From: Protostelium mycophagum
Taxonomy: Eukaryota > Evosea > Variosea > Protosteliida > Protosteliaceae
Reading direction: 5' to 3'
DNA: 39,682 nt
Assembly: GCA_002081555.1 (NCBI GenBank)
Contig: MZNV01000807.1
Coordinates: 1 to 39,682, forward strand
Shown: in pieces, positions 12,355 through 21,599 of the stretch
Position numbering within the stretch: the stretch's first letter is position 1
How the letters are laid out: every line of letters starts with the position of its first letter
Program-made: the position numbers and the translations under genes
The notes under the pieces: model-generated
Told to the model about the DNA's origin: nothing
What the model saw: the letters and a program-made list of their open reading frames with translations, nothing else
The model's database searches: none

Positions 12355-13552
12355 ATGAGTGAGCACAAATCAGAGTATGTGTTTTCTCATTATACAAAAT
12401 CTTAACATGTGCTAGTGGCGTGATAGAGAACCCAGATCACATCTTCTCAATAAATGTTGCAACATCACATAAAGAAGCCCATACCGAGTAAGCAACGTAA
12501 TACTCTTTCGGGCTCATCATTTCAGGAGCGGGCAGTATTTGAAGAGTATGATTTATGGTGGATTAGATGGGATAGCATCGACGTTTGTTGCAGGTATGAT
12601 TCGAAATCAGAAAACAATTCTGAGATTTGTCTCACCACTTCAGTCGCTGCTGTCGCCGGACAGAGTAACATTCCGGTCGGATTGGCCTTAGTGATGGGAT
12701 TGGCTAAGCTCTTTGCTGGTGGTCTGTCTATGGGTGTTGGTGATTGGCTCGCCACTGATGCAGAACAACAACTGGCTCTTTCCGAGAGAGCAAGAGAAGC
12801 TTGGGAATTTGAAAACTTTCCAGAGGGGGAGATCGAAGAGATGGTGGAGATTTATGTCGGAAAAGGTGAGTGCGTCTGTCCATGCTCTGATAATGCATCG
12901 ATGAAATCCCCAAAGAAATATCAACAATTTATTTCGTGAATTGATGTGTGCAGGATTGTCTGAACCAGCAGCGAGAAGAATAATGGAGATATTGGCAAAG
13001 TATCCAACAGCATTTATAGATATCATGCTTGCAGAAGAGATCGGAATATCAACGGATATATTCAAGCAAAAACCTTACATGCACGGACTGGTGCGCACTT
13101 TTTCCCGCCCAATCTCTCCTTCAAAATTTGAATTCAGAAATTATGAAATCTCGTTCGGGTTTCATTCTGATGAAAATAGGTTAATTTTGGATCATTTATG
13201 GGGTGGGGTGTGATACCATTATTAGTGTATATTGTATTTGTAGCAATAAGTCATGTGAAGCCGGTCCGAGCAGAAATCGTCTTTGCAGTGTGCACTGGCG
13301 TGACGGCACTTACCCTCTTTGTGATGGGACTCATCAAGGTGAGTTGTAGATGAGATTGTAGACAGCCAGATTTTCCCATCATTTTTCTTCAAAAAATAAT
13401 CAAAAATATTCACAAATCCTCAGGGGAAGCTGACAAATACCAACATGTTGTTATCTGGCCTCACAACCTTTTTCTTTGGTGCGATCAGTGCTGGAATTGG
13501 TTATGGCGTTGTAAAAGGTCTTGAAAAGGCGACTGGCATCTCTATCGACTAA
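12355..13552 (+). CDS. VIT1/CCC1-family vacuolar iron/manganese transporter
   Basis: Seven exons joined cleanly in frame: 12355-12374, 12416-12487, 12526-12593, 12644-12865, 12954-13090, 13180-13338 and 13424-13552. The protein has the family's TM1 signature 'SMIYGGLDGIASTFVAVAA', TM2 with 'GLAKLFAGGLSMGVGDWL' (the conserved G-L-S-M-G-x-G-D/E-x-L), and a Glu-rich cytosolic metal-binding loop ('FPEGEIEEMVEIY ... AEEIG'). Three further TMs follow: 'FMGWGVIPLLVYIVFVA', 'AEIVFAVCTGVTALTLFVMG' and 'GLTTFFFGAISAGIGYGV'. VIT/CCC1 proteins move Fe2+ or Mn2+ into vacuoles in exchange for protons. Length (about 265 residues) and five TMs fit the family. The first coding exon is only 20 nt. A TTTTTCCCGCC element lies in intron 5 and GTTGTAGAT in intron 6. 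Confidence 0.88.
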
Positions 13553-13995
13553 AAATAAATAAAAATTCATTATTGTTTTCGTCGACGAAAACGAGCAGAA
13601 TTTAGATCCTCTCAAGCTGCGTGATTTCCCGCCAAAATTCAAATTGTGGAGAAAAGAATGCAATTTTTTCTGCAATGAATGATTTACATCAACAAAGATT
13701 CTTTTCTATTTTGATGAATCCATGCCTGCGAGTCTTGTCCAAACTAGATCGCCTGAACCCCACCAATCGTCTTGTGGATTATCTTTCGAGATTTCGCACA
13801 AAATTGTGAATAAAGGCTTACCGTGATTTGCGGCAAGGGATACGTGATATACCAGATTTATAATTTTGAGCGTTCAAAACACACAAAATCACACACACGA
13901 CAGCACGCAAGAAGACGACGATAAACGAAAGTATGTTTGAATCAGTACTCCACAACAGGTGACGAATGGAACCTTGATTATCAATTTTCATCAAA
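13553..13995. other. Intergenic region with palindrome and 5S-like 13-mer
   Basis: About 440 nt between the transporter and the phosphatase gene. It begins with AAAATAAATAAAAATTC, plausible polyadenylation context. It then holds a perfect palindrome (13575-13592), a TTTCCCGCC word (13625-13633) and, on the minus strand at 13829-13841, a 13-nt match to the core of the intronic 5S rRNA gene. No convincing coding sequence was found on either strand. Confidence 0.5.
13575..13592. repeat. Perfect 18-bp palindrome
   Basis: GTTTTCGTCGACGAAAAC is identical to its reverse complement. It starts 22 nt after the transporter stop codon. It could form a hairpin or cruciform, or bind a dimeric protein. The core GTCGAC recurs elsewhere in the window. 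Confidence 0.8.
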
Positions 13996-16344
13996 ATGGT
14001 AAAATGTAGCAGCGGACAACACACCCAAAAAGAGAAGGAGAAGAAGGAGAAGTTCAGTTCTAGGGATCAAACTGCCAAATTCTTAAACATGCTTCATCTC
14101 AGTGGACACGCCGAGATCGAGAGGTAACGCAATCAACATCATCGCTTCTCACCAAGTGTGCAGAAACAAAGGGAAAGCGGAACAAGCGGTTCCTTCAATC
14201 TCTTTGACAGAGTCATCACCAACATCCTCACCTGCTCAAGAGCACCGACACAGATGGGGATTAAATCACATAAATCAACTGATGCACAGCGGCTCTCATG
14301 AGACCAACAAGAAGGAGGAACATGTCATTGCAGAGAAGAAACAAGGGGATGTTGGTGCCAGCCTCACCATGAACACAAAAATGAAAGCGCAAGAGGCTCC
14401 TGAATTCTCAGAGAAAGAGAAAAAGAGTAGAGAGAGAAGTGGCACTTGGCCCAGGACAGGGTGAGTCATCTTTCAGCACAATTTCATCTCATGTCATCTC
14501 AGAAGCAAATTGGAAGTGATCAAAGACAATCCGAACTTGGATGCGGTGGTATCACCCACATTGGTCTCCTCACCCACTTTTGTGGCATCACCATCCCCCG
14601 TTAGAATCAACCAAACTACCCCATTCAACTTGCCCGACTTTTCGAAGCCTCCTGGCACGTAAGTGTTTTGAATACTGTCTTCAGGAACCTCCCTGGCCAG
14701 CATGCATCATTCCATCATTATAGACGAAATGATTGAAAACTTTTAGACCGAATGGGCTTAGGGTCGATCCTCACGAGCCTCTCCCGGAGGACTATGACCA
14801 AAATCCATTTGAAAAAATATCCAACTTCAGGGATATCGGTGCTAATTTCAACAGAGACTCTGGTACAAAGTGAGCCTCTTAACATTTACAGTATTCAATA
14901 AATCTTATTTGATTAGGCTGATGAAGGAAGGCGTGTTTTTTAGGTCCGGACTCTTGGACTTTGCTACCAACAAAGATTTAGACATCCTCGTGTCAAAGTG
15001 ACGCTTTCATGGCATTACGTGTCAATCTGACATCATCAGGTACAAGGTGATGTCAGTGATCGACTTGCGCGCGGAGACAGAGGGGACTATGGGAGAAGTA
15101 TTACTGCATACCTTTCCTTCAAACATTATAAAATCTGGCTTCTGCCCCAAGATCACAAGGGTAACATTTCCAAAAATATACAATATTACAGATAATTTGA
15201 ATTTTATCCATCTACAATTGTATTTACAACGAGCAGGAGACTCTAGAATCACACTTGAACTCCTTGAAAGAAGAAGGAAAGACAAGAAGAAGGAGACTCC
15301 GCCTCAGACGTGAATACAAAGACCTCGAAGCCCACCACCAAGAGGTATCTCTATACATCGTTGTAGATGCTCAAATCGTACAGACAGAGAAAGGAAAGCA
15401 ATCGACCTTCTTCGTGAATTTTGCGGGAACGAATTACAGGATACATTGTGTCTTGAATCCACTTCCTTTTGCCCAGAAATGCAAAGTCGCTCAGCTGATG
15501 GTACAAAACCGCAAGCCCGAGGTAAGTTGATTTTGCCTGCCAAAAAGGCATCTGCAAAGCCAGGCAATTGTAAAGCATAAATATCTGAGGAATTTACTGA
15601 TAAAAATAAGGTGATACAGTTGGTGGGTTCCACGGTCTTAAACCCTCAAGGCCTGGTAGGGTTGTACAGAGGATTTGTGGATTACTGTGGTGAAGAAATA
15701 GTGATTGCACTGAAGATCATGGCATCTGCGGAGAACTACCCAATATTGGTGCATTGCACACAAGGAAAAGACAGGACGGGTCTTGTTTGCGGTATGTATT
15801 TGAAACTATGAATAGATTCTGTGGTTATGTTGTGGCTTTGCGACGTGAAAATGGTAACACACTCCGGGTTCGTTCATATCGACACAGTCTACCGCATCCC
15901 TTGCCGCACTGCGAAGTCAAGCGTGTCTGAGCGAGGCCAGTACTAAGGTGGGAGACCACTTGGGAAGCCCTCGTGACGAACTCTTTTGGCCTCCTGCCTC
16001 TTTAATTGTTTCAATTGCTTCTTTGTGGATCCATTTTATTTGCTGTCTTGTCACTGACATGGATAGCAATGGCACTACATTGCGCTGGCATCCCGGAGGA
16101 GATGATCATCAAGGATTTTGCCCGATCACAGAGAGGCTTGGACAATGTCAGACAGATCATGGTAGATGAAATGGCAAAGACAGGCCTTGGTCCAGAGTTC
16201 ACAGATGCGCCCGCCTATATCTTGCGACAGACCTTTGCATACATCAGGAATCACTACGGATCTGTGGATAAATACTTGGATCAGCATGGACTTCTATTGG
16301 GATATAGACAAGCCATTGCCAGCAGGCTTTTGGCGGGAAAATAA
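13996..16344 (+). CDS. Y_phosphatase3-type protein tyrosine/dual-specificity phosphatase
   Basis: Multi-exon gene. A Lys/Ser/Thr/Pro-rich, probably disordered N-terminus (about 190 residues, starting MVKCSSGQHTQKEKEKKEK) precedes the catalytic domain. The domain opens with 'ISNFRDIGANFNRDSG' (about 14818-14870), then 'GVFFRSGLLDFATNKDLDIL' and 'VMSVIDLRAETEG'. The P-loop is 'VHCTQGKDRTG' at 15749-15781, a complete CX5R with nucleophilic Cys at 15755-15757 and Arg at 15773-15775. After an exceptional 275-nt intron (15792-16066), the last exon gives 'AGIPEEMIIKDFARS' and 'YGSVDKYLDQHGLL', the C-terminal helices of this family, and ends ...RLLAGK. Between DLRAETEG and the P-loop is a long insertion including a basic run (about 15275-15310). 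Substrate (phosphotyrosine, phosphoserine or phosphoinositide) cannot be told. The other introns are about 39-90 nt. Confidence 0.85.
15866..15983 (+). rRNA. 5S ribosomal RNA, inside a protein-gene intron
   Basis: The 118-nt segment has the hallmarks of eukaryotic 5S rRNA. The ends pair as helix I (GGGTTCGT with ACGAACTC, one G-U). An internal control region contains GCGAAGTCAAGCG (box A position). Loop E/helix IV reads AGTACTAAGGTGGGAGACC followed by ACTTGGGAA. The closing helix contains CCCTCGTG. The length matches the 118-121 nt norm, and a T-run follows at once (15984-15987). It lies wholly within the 275-nt last intron of the phosphatase gene, in the same orientation. 5S rRNA is transcribed by RNA polymerase III from its internal promoter, so it need not depend on the host transcript. 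Whether this copy is expressed cannot be seen, but all core elements look intact. Confidence 0.88.
15984..15987 (+). terminator. RNA polymerase III T-run terminator
   Basis: TTTT immediately follows the 3' end of the 5S rRNA helix I, the expected minimal Pol III termination signal. It is followed by 79 nt of intron before the splice acceptor at 16066. Confidence 0.7.
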
Positions 16345-16427
16345 AAATGTACACGATAATTCGGGCAGTTGTAGATATTATTTGTACGTAAATTCGAAAT
16401 TCAGAGATACGGGAGCATCAGAAGAGA

Positions 16428-17266
16428 ATGACAGATAAGACGTGCTGTGGCATAATCTGTATTGTGCTTGGTGTAATCATCCTCGCAATCGGTATCGGTA
16501 CCAGTGTCGGTGAGTCTGATCACTGTTGAGGTGTTTTCCTTGGGGAAGTCGCTTAGATGTTCAGGAATCTATTATACATATGTGGGAGCTACAAGAAGTG
16601 GAGGAGCGTTATTATCATTCCAAAATACAACTTCATTACTTTTGAATGGAACGGCGACAACCACCGCGACTGATAATCTGTTCCGTATTGAGAACCCTAA
16701 ACTTTCTATTGGCAATCTCTCGATTACGCTGAACTACCCTCAATCTGCGAAGGGCGTCAGTATTTTCATCACGAAGAGTCAAGTGAGTCGAAACAGGTGC
16801 TGGCATGGACTCATCATCAGTGTTCTATCGAGGTTAGTTTTCGAGCGGATGGTGTTTTCAGTGTCACAGTGACAAGAATACCTATACCGGACTCGTACTC
16901 TTTATGCAATGGTGGTGTATCCCAGAAGGACGGTCTCCTCACTGCCAAAGTCATCGGTGGTCTTTTTGGAGGTCAGAACACTCATCATCCTGATCATGAA
17001 AGATTTTTTGATGGTGTCGTAATTCTGATTGTACAATTGTAATTTTCTGTGCAGAATTATTCTTTGTGCACAAATTGTACAAATTTAAACTTGATGAATG
17101 GAATGATGAAGGCTGATGAAACAAAGGAACTGCAGCGCTGATGATCATCATCGGGGTGATTCTCCTTCTCACCACACTCGAAATTTCGCCCTTCCAAAAG
17201 TCCAGATTCATGTCCAAATTGAGGAGGGAGAGGAAGTTTAAGATGGCCGAGATGGGCGATTATTAA
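16428..17266 (+). CDS. Two-TM surface protein, unknown function
   Basis: Starts 83 nt after the phosphatase stop. MTDKTCCGIICIVLGVIILA begins with a membrane segment. A Ser/Thr/Asn-rich beta-like ectodomain follows ('LSFQNTTSLLLNGT', 'LSIGNLSITLNYPQSAKGV', 'VTVTRIPIPDSYSLCN') with several N-glycosylation sequons. A second membrane segment, 'ALMIIIGVILLLTTLEI', precedes a short basic tail 'SKLRRERKFKMAEMGDY'. Exons: 16428-16510, about 16564-16782, about 16833-16971, and 17136-17266. The 164-nt intron 16972-17135 is unusually long here; an in-frame micro-exon inside it cannot be excluded. The topology (two TMs around an extracellular domain) recalls CD36/LIMP-2 or tetraspanin-like layouts in general shape only; no family was recognised. 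Confidence 0.6.
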
Positions 17267-17414
17267 CACAATCAATGTTTATTTCTGTCTTCTTCAGCTT
17301 GAGGTCCCTCTAGTTTTGAAATTTTGATTTTTTGGTTATATTTTGCTTGAGATATCGCGTGAGGATGTCTTTTTTTCTTGCGATGTGATATGATCTCAGA
17401 GATCAGATCTGGAG

Positions 17415-18083
17415 ATGAACAATTTGGCTTCTCTGACGAGGGGTCTTTCTCTCAATCATGCAACAAAGACATCAACATCCAGTGTTCAATTGATGCCCAC
17501 TATGGGCAGATTCAACACCTTCACCGCACAATTTCACACCACCCAGGCATTAGAGGGAAGAATAGGTAGCAGGTATAAAAGACCAGCCAGGACTCGGCGG
17601 CCAGATATTAGACCTATGGCCAACAGAATCCAATACTACTTCAGACCACTGCCAGATTCCAAATGGGCTTTCCTTGCAGACTGGTATAATGAGGTGATGG
17701 CTGAAATGAGGCTTTCGTGACGAAGAGGCAGGAAGAGGCAAACAAGATTGGTCAGCTGGTCAAAGATTACCAAAAGAAGTTTGAGGGACTCCAAGACATC
17801 ACTCAAATAGAACAGTTGGAGGGTAGAGCGTCTGCTCTCGATGAAGGTCTGTCTTTTTTTCTGAATTTGTCATACTCGTCTCACATTTTCAGAGGTTGAC
17901 CCAATGGCCAAATTCCAACAAATCGATCAAATGGAGGCACAGCAAAAGTTGGACAGACAGATGCTAAAGCAGATGAGAGCAGAAGACACGAGTATCAAAG
18001 GAAAAGGCAAACCTGGAAAGCCAAAACTCCTCGGAAAGAGAGCTGCACTCGCCCTCAAGGCACAGCAGGCCAAAAAAAGATAA
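17415..18083 (+). CDS. Probable mitochondrial protein, unknown; frame break at 17689-17705
   Basis: N-terminus MNNLASLTRGLSLNHATKTS, rich in Ser, Thr and Arg with few acids, then 'FNTFTAQFHTTQALEG', typical of a mitochondrial targeting peptide. A conserved-looking block 'ANRIQYYFRPLPDSKWAFLA' is followed by Glu/Lys/Gln-rich helices ('QLVKDYQKKFEGLQDI', 'FQQIDQMEAQQKLDRQMLKQ') and a basic C-terminus ('LLGKRAALALKAQQAKKR'). The frame changes between 'ADWYNE' and 'AFVTKRQEEANK'. A 17-nt GT..AG segment (17694-17710) would restore it, far shorter than any other intron here, so a base-calling error or a real micro-intron are both possible. A normal intron interrupts near 17850-17891. It could be a mitoribosome-associated or assembly protein, but no family was recognised. 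Confidence 0.55.
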
Positions 18084-18317
18084 ATCTCCTTTTTACACAA
18101 TTAATCACAATTTATTTTTCAATTCAAATCCTATCTCTATATTTTTCAAAAAGAAAAAACACTCTACAAAGAAAACCAAGATCCAAGATAGACAGACCAC
18201 CGCAGTAAATTCTGTCTTGATGAAAATAGAATGATGGAAAATGGGTCATGATCAAGCTTTCTGTTTGAACTACAACGCACTGATCATATCGGTCCCGAAT
18301 CAGATTTTGAATCGATC

Positions 18318-19408
18318 ATGTTGGAGACGGGATCACACGAAGCCCTTTTCACCTCCTTCGCCTTCTGTCTATTATATGTGTACAGTCTTTATCTTTGGCA
18401 TATACCCTTTGTCAAGAAGTTATGCAACGATCCAAAGATAGATGAGAGCCACAGAGATCATCCAAGAACCATTAAGAAGAGATTCATCAGTGTATTATTT
18501 ACATGTGTGGTCATCATCGCCTACATGGGATTATTCGTCGAGAGACAGACAGAAACAACCAACCTCTGGTCTGATATCGGCTGGAGAATATCAGGATTCG
18601 TCCCGGCAGCAATATTACCTCTGTTATTAGTCATGATCCTGTTTGCCGGGCCATTATCTTTGCGGTACGCCCATTCTGATTGGAACGATCTATTTGAACC
18701 CAACGACATCACTTGGTGGAGGAATATTGTTGTGGTGAGTAGTCTTCATTAATTCAATCTCGTGACATTTCAGGGACCAGTCAGTGAGGAAGTTGTCTTT
18801 AGGGGCTGCATGACACCGTTGCTTTTGGCGGGAAAATTTCCACCTGGTTATACAGTATTCTTATCACCGCTCATCTTTGGTGTGGCACACGTCCATCATA
18901 TTTTAAACCATCTGCACAAGAGAGGTGTCGAATGGAGGAGGGCCATCATTCAAACACGTGAGTCATCTCATCCATCTTTATGAAATGTATTCTTTGTATT
19001 TCCTTACCTATTCTTTATTATAGAAGGTCGAATTTTATTTTTGTACATTTCGTGACAAAAAATAAAATAAAATAAATTATCTGAAAATAACGACAATAGT
19101 ATTTCAACTCACGTACACGACTGTTTTTGGCGCGCTTGAGACCTTCATTTTCATAAGAACAAACCACATCATCGGTCCCATCCTGGCTCACATGTTTTGC
19201 AATTTCATGGGCTTCCCTGACATCGGTGGCGCCTTAAGACACCCACAAAAAGCAGGTAAGACACTCCTCACACAAAACTTATTTTTTCCTCTCTAATGTT
19301 TATACAGTGATACTGTCCCTCTATGTGGTTGGACTGGCATCCTTTATATTCTTATTGTACCCGATGACGTCACCCACTCTGTGTGATAACCCCAACAGCC
19401 CTCTATAA
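18318..19408 (+). CDS. RCE1: CAAX prenyl protease 2 (RCE1)
   Basis: Four exons: 18318-18734, 18774-18957, 19100-19255 and 19308-19408. The protein is polytopic. It contains '[12 protein letters not shown]' in the first cytosolic loop, the catalytic '[11 protein letters not shown]' (paired Glu at 18786-18791, Arg at 18801-18803) and '[10 protein letters not shown]' with the family's catalytic His. The last membrane region is '[18 protein letters not shown]', including the second conserved His and Asn, followed by '[10 protein letters not shown]'. RCE1 is the endoplasmic-reticulum intramembrane protease that removes the last three residues of prenylated CAAX proteins such as Ras. Length is about 285 residues, within the family range. 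The sequence GGCGGGAAAA at 18827 encodes part of 'LLAGK'. A Ras-type CAAX protein is encoded at the right edge of the window. Confidence 0.92.
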
Positions 19409-19644
19409 AGAAGTTTGTAATCTTTGTGTATCGTTAAATACCGTGTTCTTAACGTGAGCTGAAGGCGATAAGCGAAAAATTTTCTCGAAGAAAAAAATTC
19501 GCTGAATTTTGGGTGTAGATAATGTCGACGTCAGGATTATTTACGTAAAATTCAAGACACGCACGCTCCGGCAGACTTCGACCACAACAACCTCCATCCT
19601 CTCAGTTTATTCGAGGATTATTCTTTTTGCCCCTTTGAGATTAC

Positions 19645-21471
19645 ATGGAAGCTCACGATAATTGCGACATCTGCCTAAATCCAGTTCGATTCTACAGTTT
19701 AGGACCTTGTAATCACAGAGATCAATGCACAGAATGTTACCTAAGGAGGAAAACTCTGTATAAACAAATTGATTGTCCAGTGTGCAGGTACGAACTTACG
19801 ACATTTTCTCTGTGAAAATTGATGGGCTCAGACTGCCCATTCAACAAGCTATTTTCACAAATGATAAAGAAAAGAAGTATCAAGATTTCGATCTTAACAC
19901 CTGGCATCATGATGAGGAGAGAGGCACCTATATGGACGAAGCTTCTGAAAAAGATTTCATCAATTTCTCCAGATTATGGAAGATCAAGTGCCCATACTGT
20001 GATTCGACTGATTTTGATGGGCTAGAATCTCTTAAGAAGCATACAAAGGCTATTCACCGTCTTGAATTTTGGTAATGGTCCTCAATGTTTTTGTCTTACT
20101 GACCGACCTCTCAGTGATGTGTGTCTGGCAGAACGAAAAGTATATTTACAAGAACAGAAATTATACAATGCTAGAGACTTAAAAACCCATCTGAAGACGG
20201 GTGATCGTGATACCATGATCACTCATGCCTTCTGTCAGTTCTGTGACCTGTACCTCTTTGATCAAGACAAATTATACGAGCATCTTCACAAGAACCATGA
20301 GACGTGTTTCATCTGCACAAAGAGGGGCAAACAATTCCAATATTATAAGGATTATAGAGATCTGGAAAATCACTTTCGAAAGGCACACCATCTGTGCGAG
20401 CACCCCGAATGTTTAGAGAAGAGGTTCATGGTATTTGCCGATGCCGGCTCTCTCAAGATCCACGATGTAGGTCATCATACATTGGCATGTAGTAAAAGAT
20501 ACAGGTCAACACGCACGTACCCAAGAGCCAAAGAAAGAAGAGTGACTCTAAATTGAGTGTAGAATACAGCCACAATAATTTCAACAGAGACGACAGAGAA
20601 TACGCACCAGTCTCGGTTTGTACAGACAAATCCATCTCAAAACTCACCTTTGTAGCAATTGAGGCCACGCCCGGAGGATTTTCCCACACTGGCTCCACAA
20701 GAGAATATCGTGTCTGAAAGTCCACCTTCAAACACGCCATCTACAAATCAACCCCGTGCCACCCCCACCAACTGGTCAGCACGTGTCGCGTCGAACACGG
20801 TGAGAAATTTCAAAATTTCAGAAAATAACATAAAAAGGTGCCTGAAGAATTTCCGTCGCTTGGGGACATGTCCATCACGGCTTCTTCAGCAAGCGGACCA
20901 AGTGAGATTTTTTCTGACATTTATGACGTCATAATGATTGTCATAGGTGGAGGTTGGGCGTACAGACCGGCCATAACCCCAGAGAAGGCACCTGCGCCTG
21001 CCCCGATTCCCGTTAAAAATTCAAAGGGGCCTCCCGCCAAGACACCACCAACAGGTTCAGACTTTCCGACCTTCGGCTCGTCTTCCAAATCTTTTAATCC
21101 AAAGTGGGGAAAGACAGAGGAGGTACGTAAATATCTTCAGCGTTCTATTTTTAGACTCAATTGACAGGAGAAGGTGAGTGGCACGTCGCCCTCGAGTGGA
21201 TGGGCAGCTGCGGTGGATGCATACCAAGGAGGTACCACCAATGTTGGCTTTGCACAGAATAATAATGACTTCCCCTCTTTTGCAAAGGGAAATGTACAGG
21301 CCAAGAACAACGGTAACTTTTCTCGGGATTTCAATTTTGAATCAGGTGATGACGTCATCAGCTACTTGGGGTGCACCTGTGGCCAAACCATCAGTCAAAG
21401 AAAGTTCTGGAAATTTTCAGGGGAAGAAGAAGGAGGAGACGTTCTTTTTGGTGAACAAGAAGAAGAAATAA
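19645..21471 (+). CDS. ZNF598: E3 ubiquitin ligase HEL2/ZNF598, ribosome-collision sensor
   Basis: Exons were rebuilt in frame through short introns. The N-terminal RING is 'CDICLNPVRFYSLGPCNH' with 'CTECYLRRKTLYKQIDCPVC' (19660-19786). A 44-nt intron is followed by 'IQQAIFTNDKEKKYQDFD', the family's link region. C2H2-type fingers follow: 'CPYCDSTDFDGLESLKKHTK', 'FCQFCDLYLFDQDKLYEHL', 'CFICTKRGKQFQYYKDYRDL', and 'HHLCEHPECLEKRFMVF' then 'LKIHD'. The C-terminus carries repeated phenylalanine-proline motifs (EDFPTL, EEFPSL, SDFPTF, NDFPSF) and ends in a Lys-rich tail (FFLVNKKKK), as in HEL2/ZNF598. These ligases ubiquitinate small-subunit proteins of collided ribosomes to start ribosome-associated quality control. 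An intron at 20466-20503 (GTAGG..ACAG) is inferred, because reading through it gives an early stop. Confidence 0.92.
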
Positions 21472-21599
21472 ACAACTCATTGTCCAATGTGTGTTTCTCT
21501 TCCGGAAATGGTGTGAGTCTTCGTTGAAAATCCCATCAATTCGTGAATTTCCTTTTTACGCACGGTGTCCTCTTTGAGATCAGATCTTGTCTTCTATAT

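Noticed and set aside
13621-13809. 62-codon ORF in the gap after the iron transporter
   Set aside because: No domain or splice partners, and the opposite strand is equally open.
15948-16169. 73-codon plus-strand ORF overlapping the end of the 5S rRNA
   Set aside because: It crosses the 5S 3' end, the T-run and a well-supported splice acceptor; no domain; chance frame.
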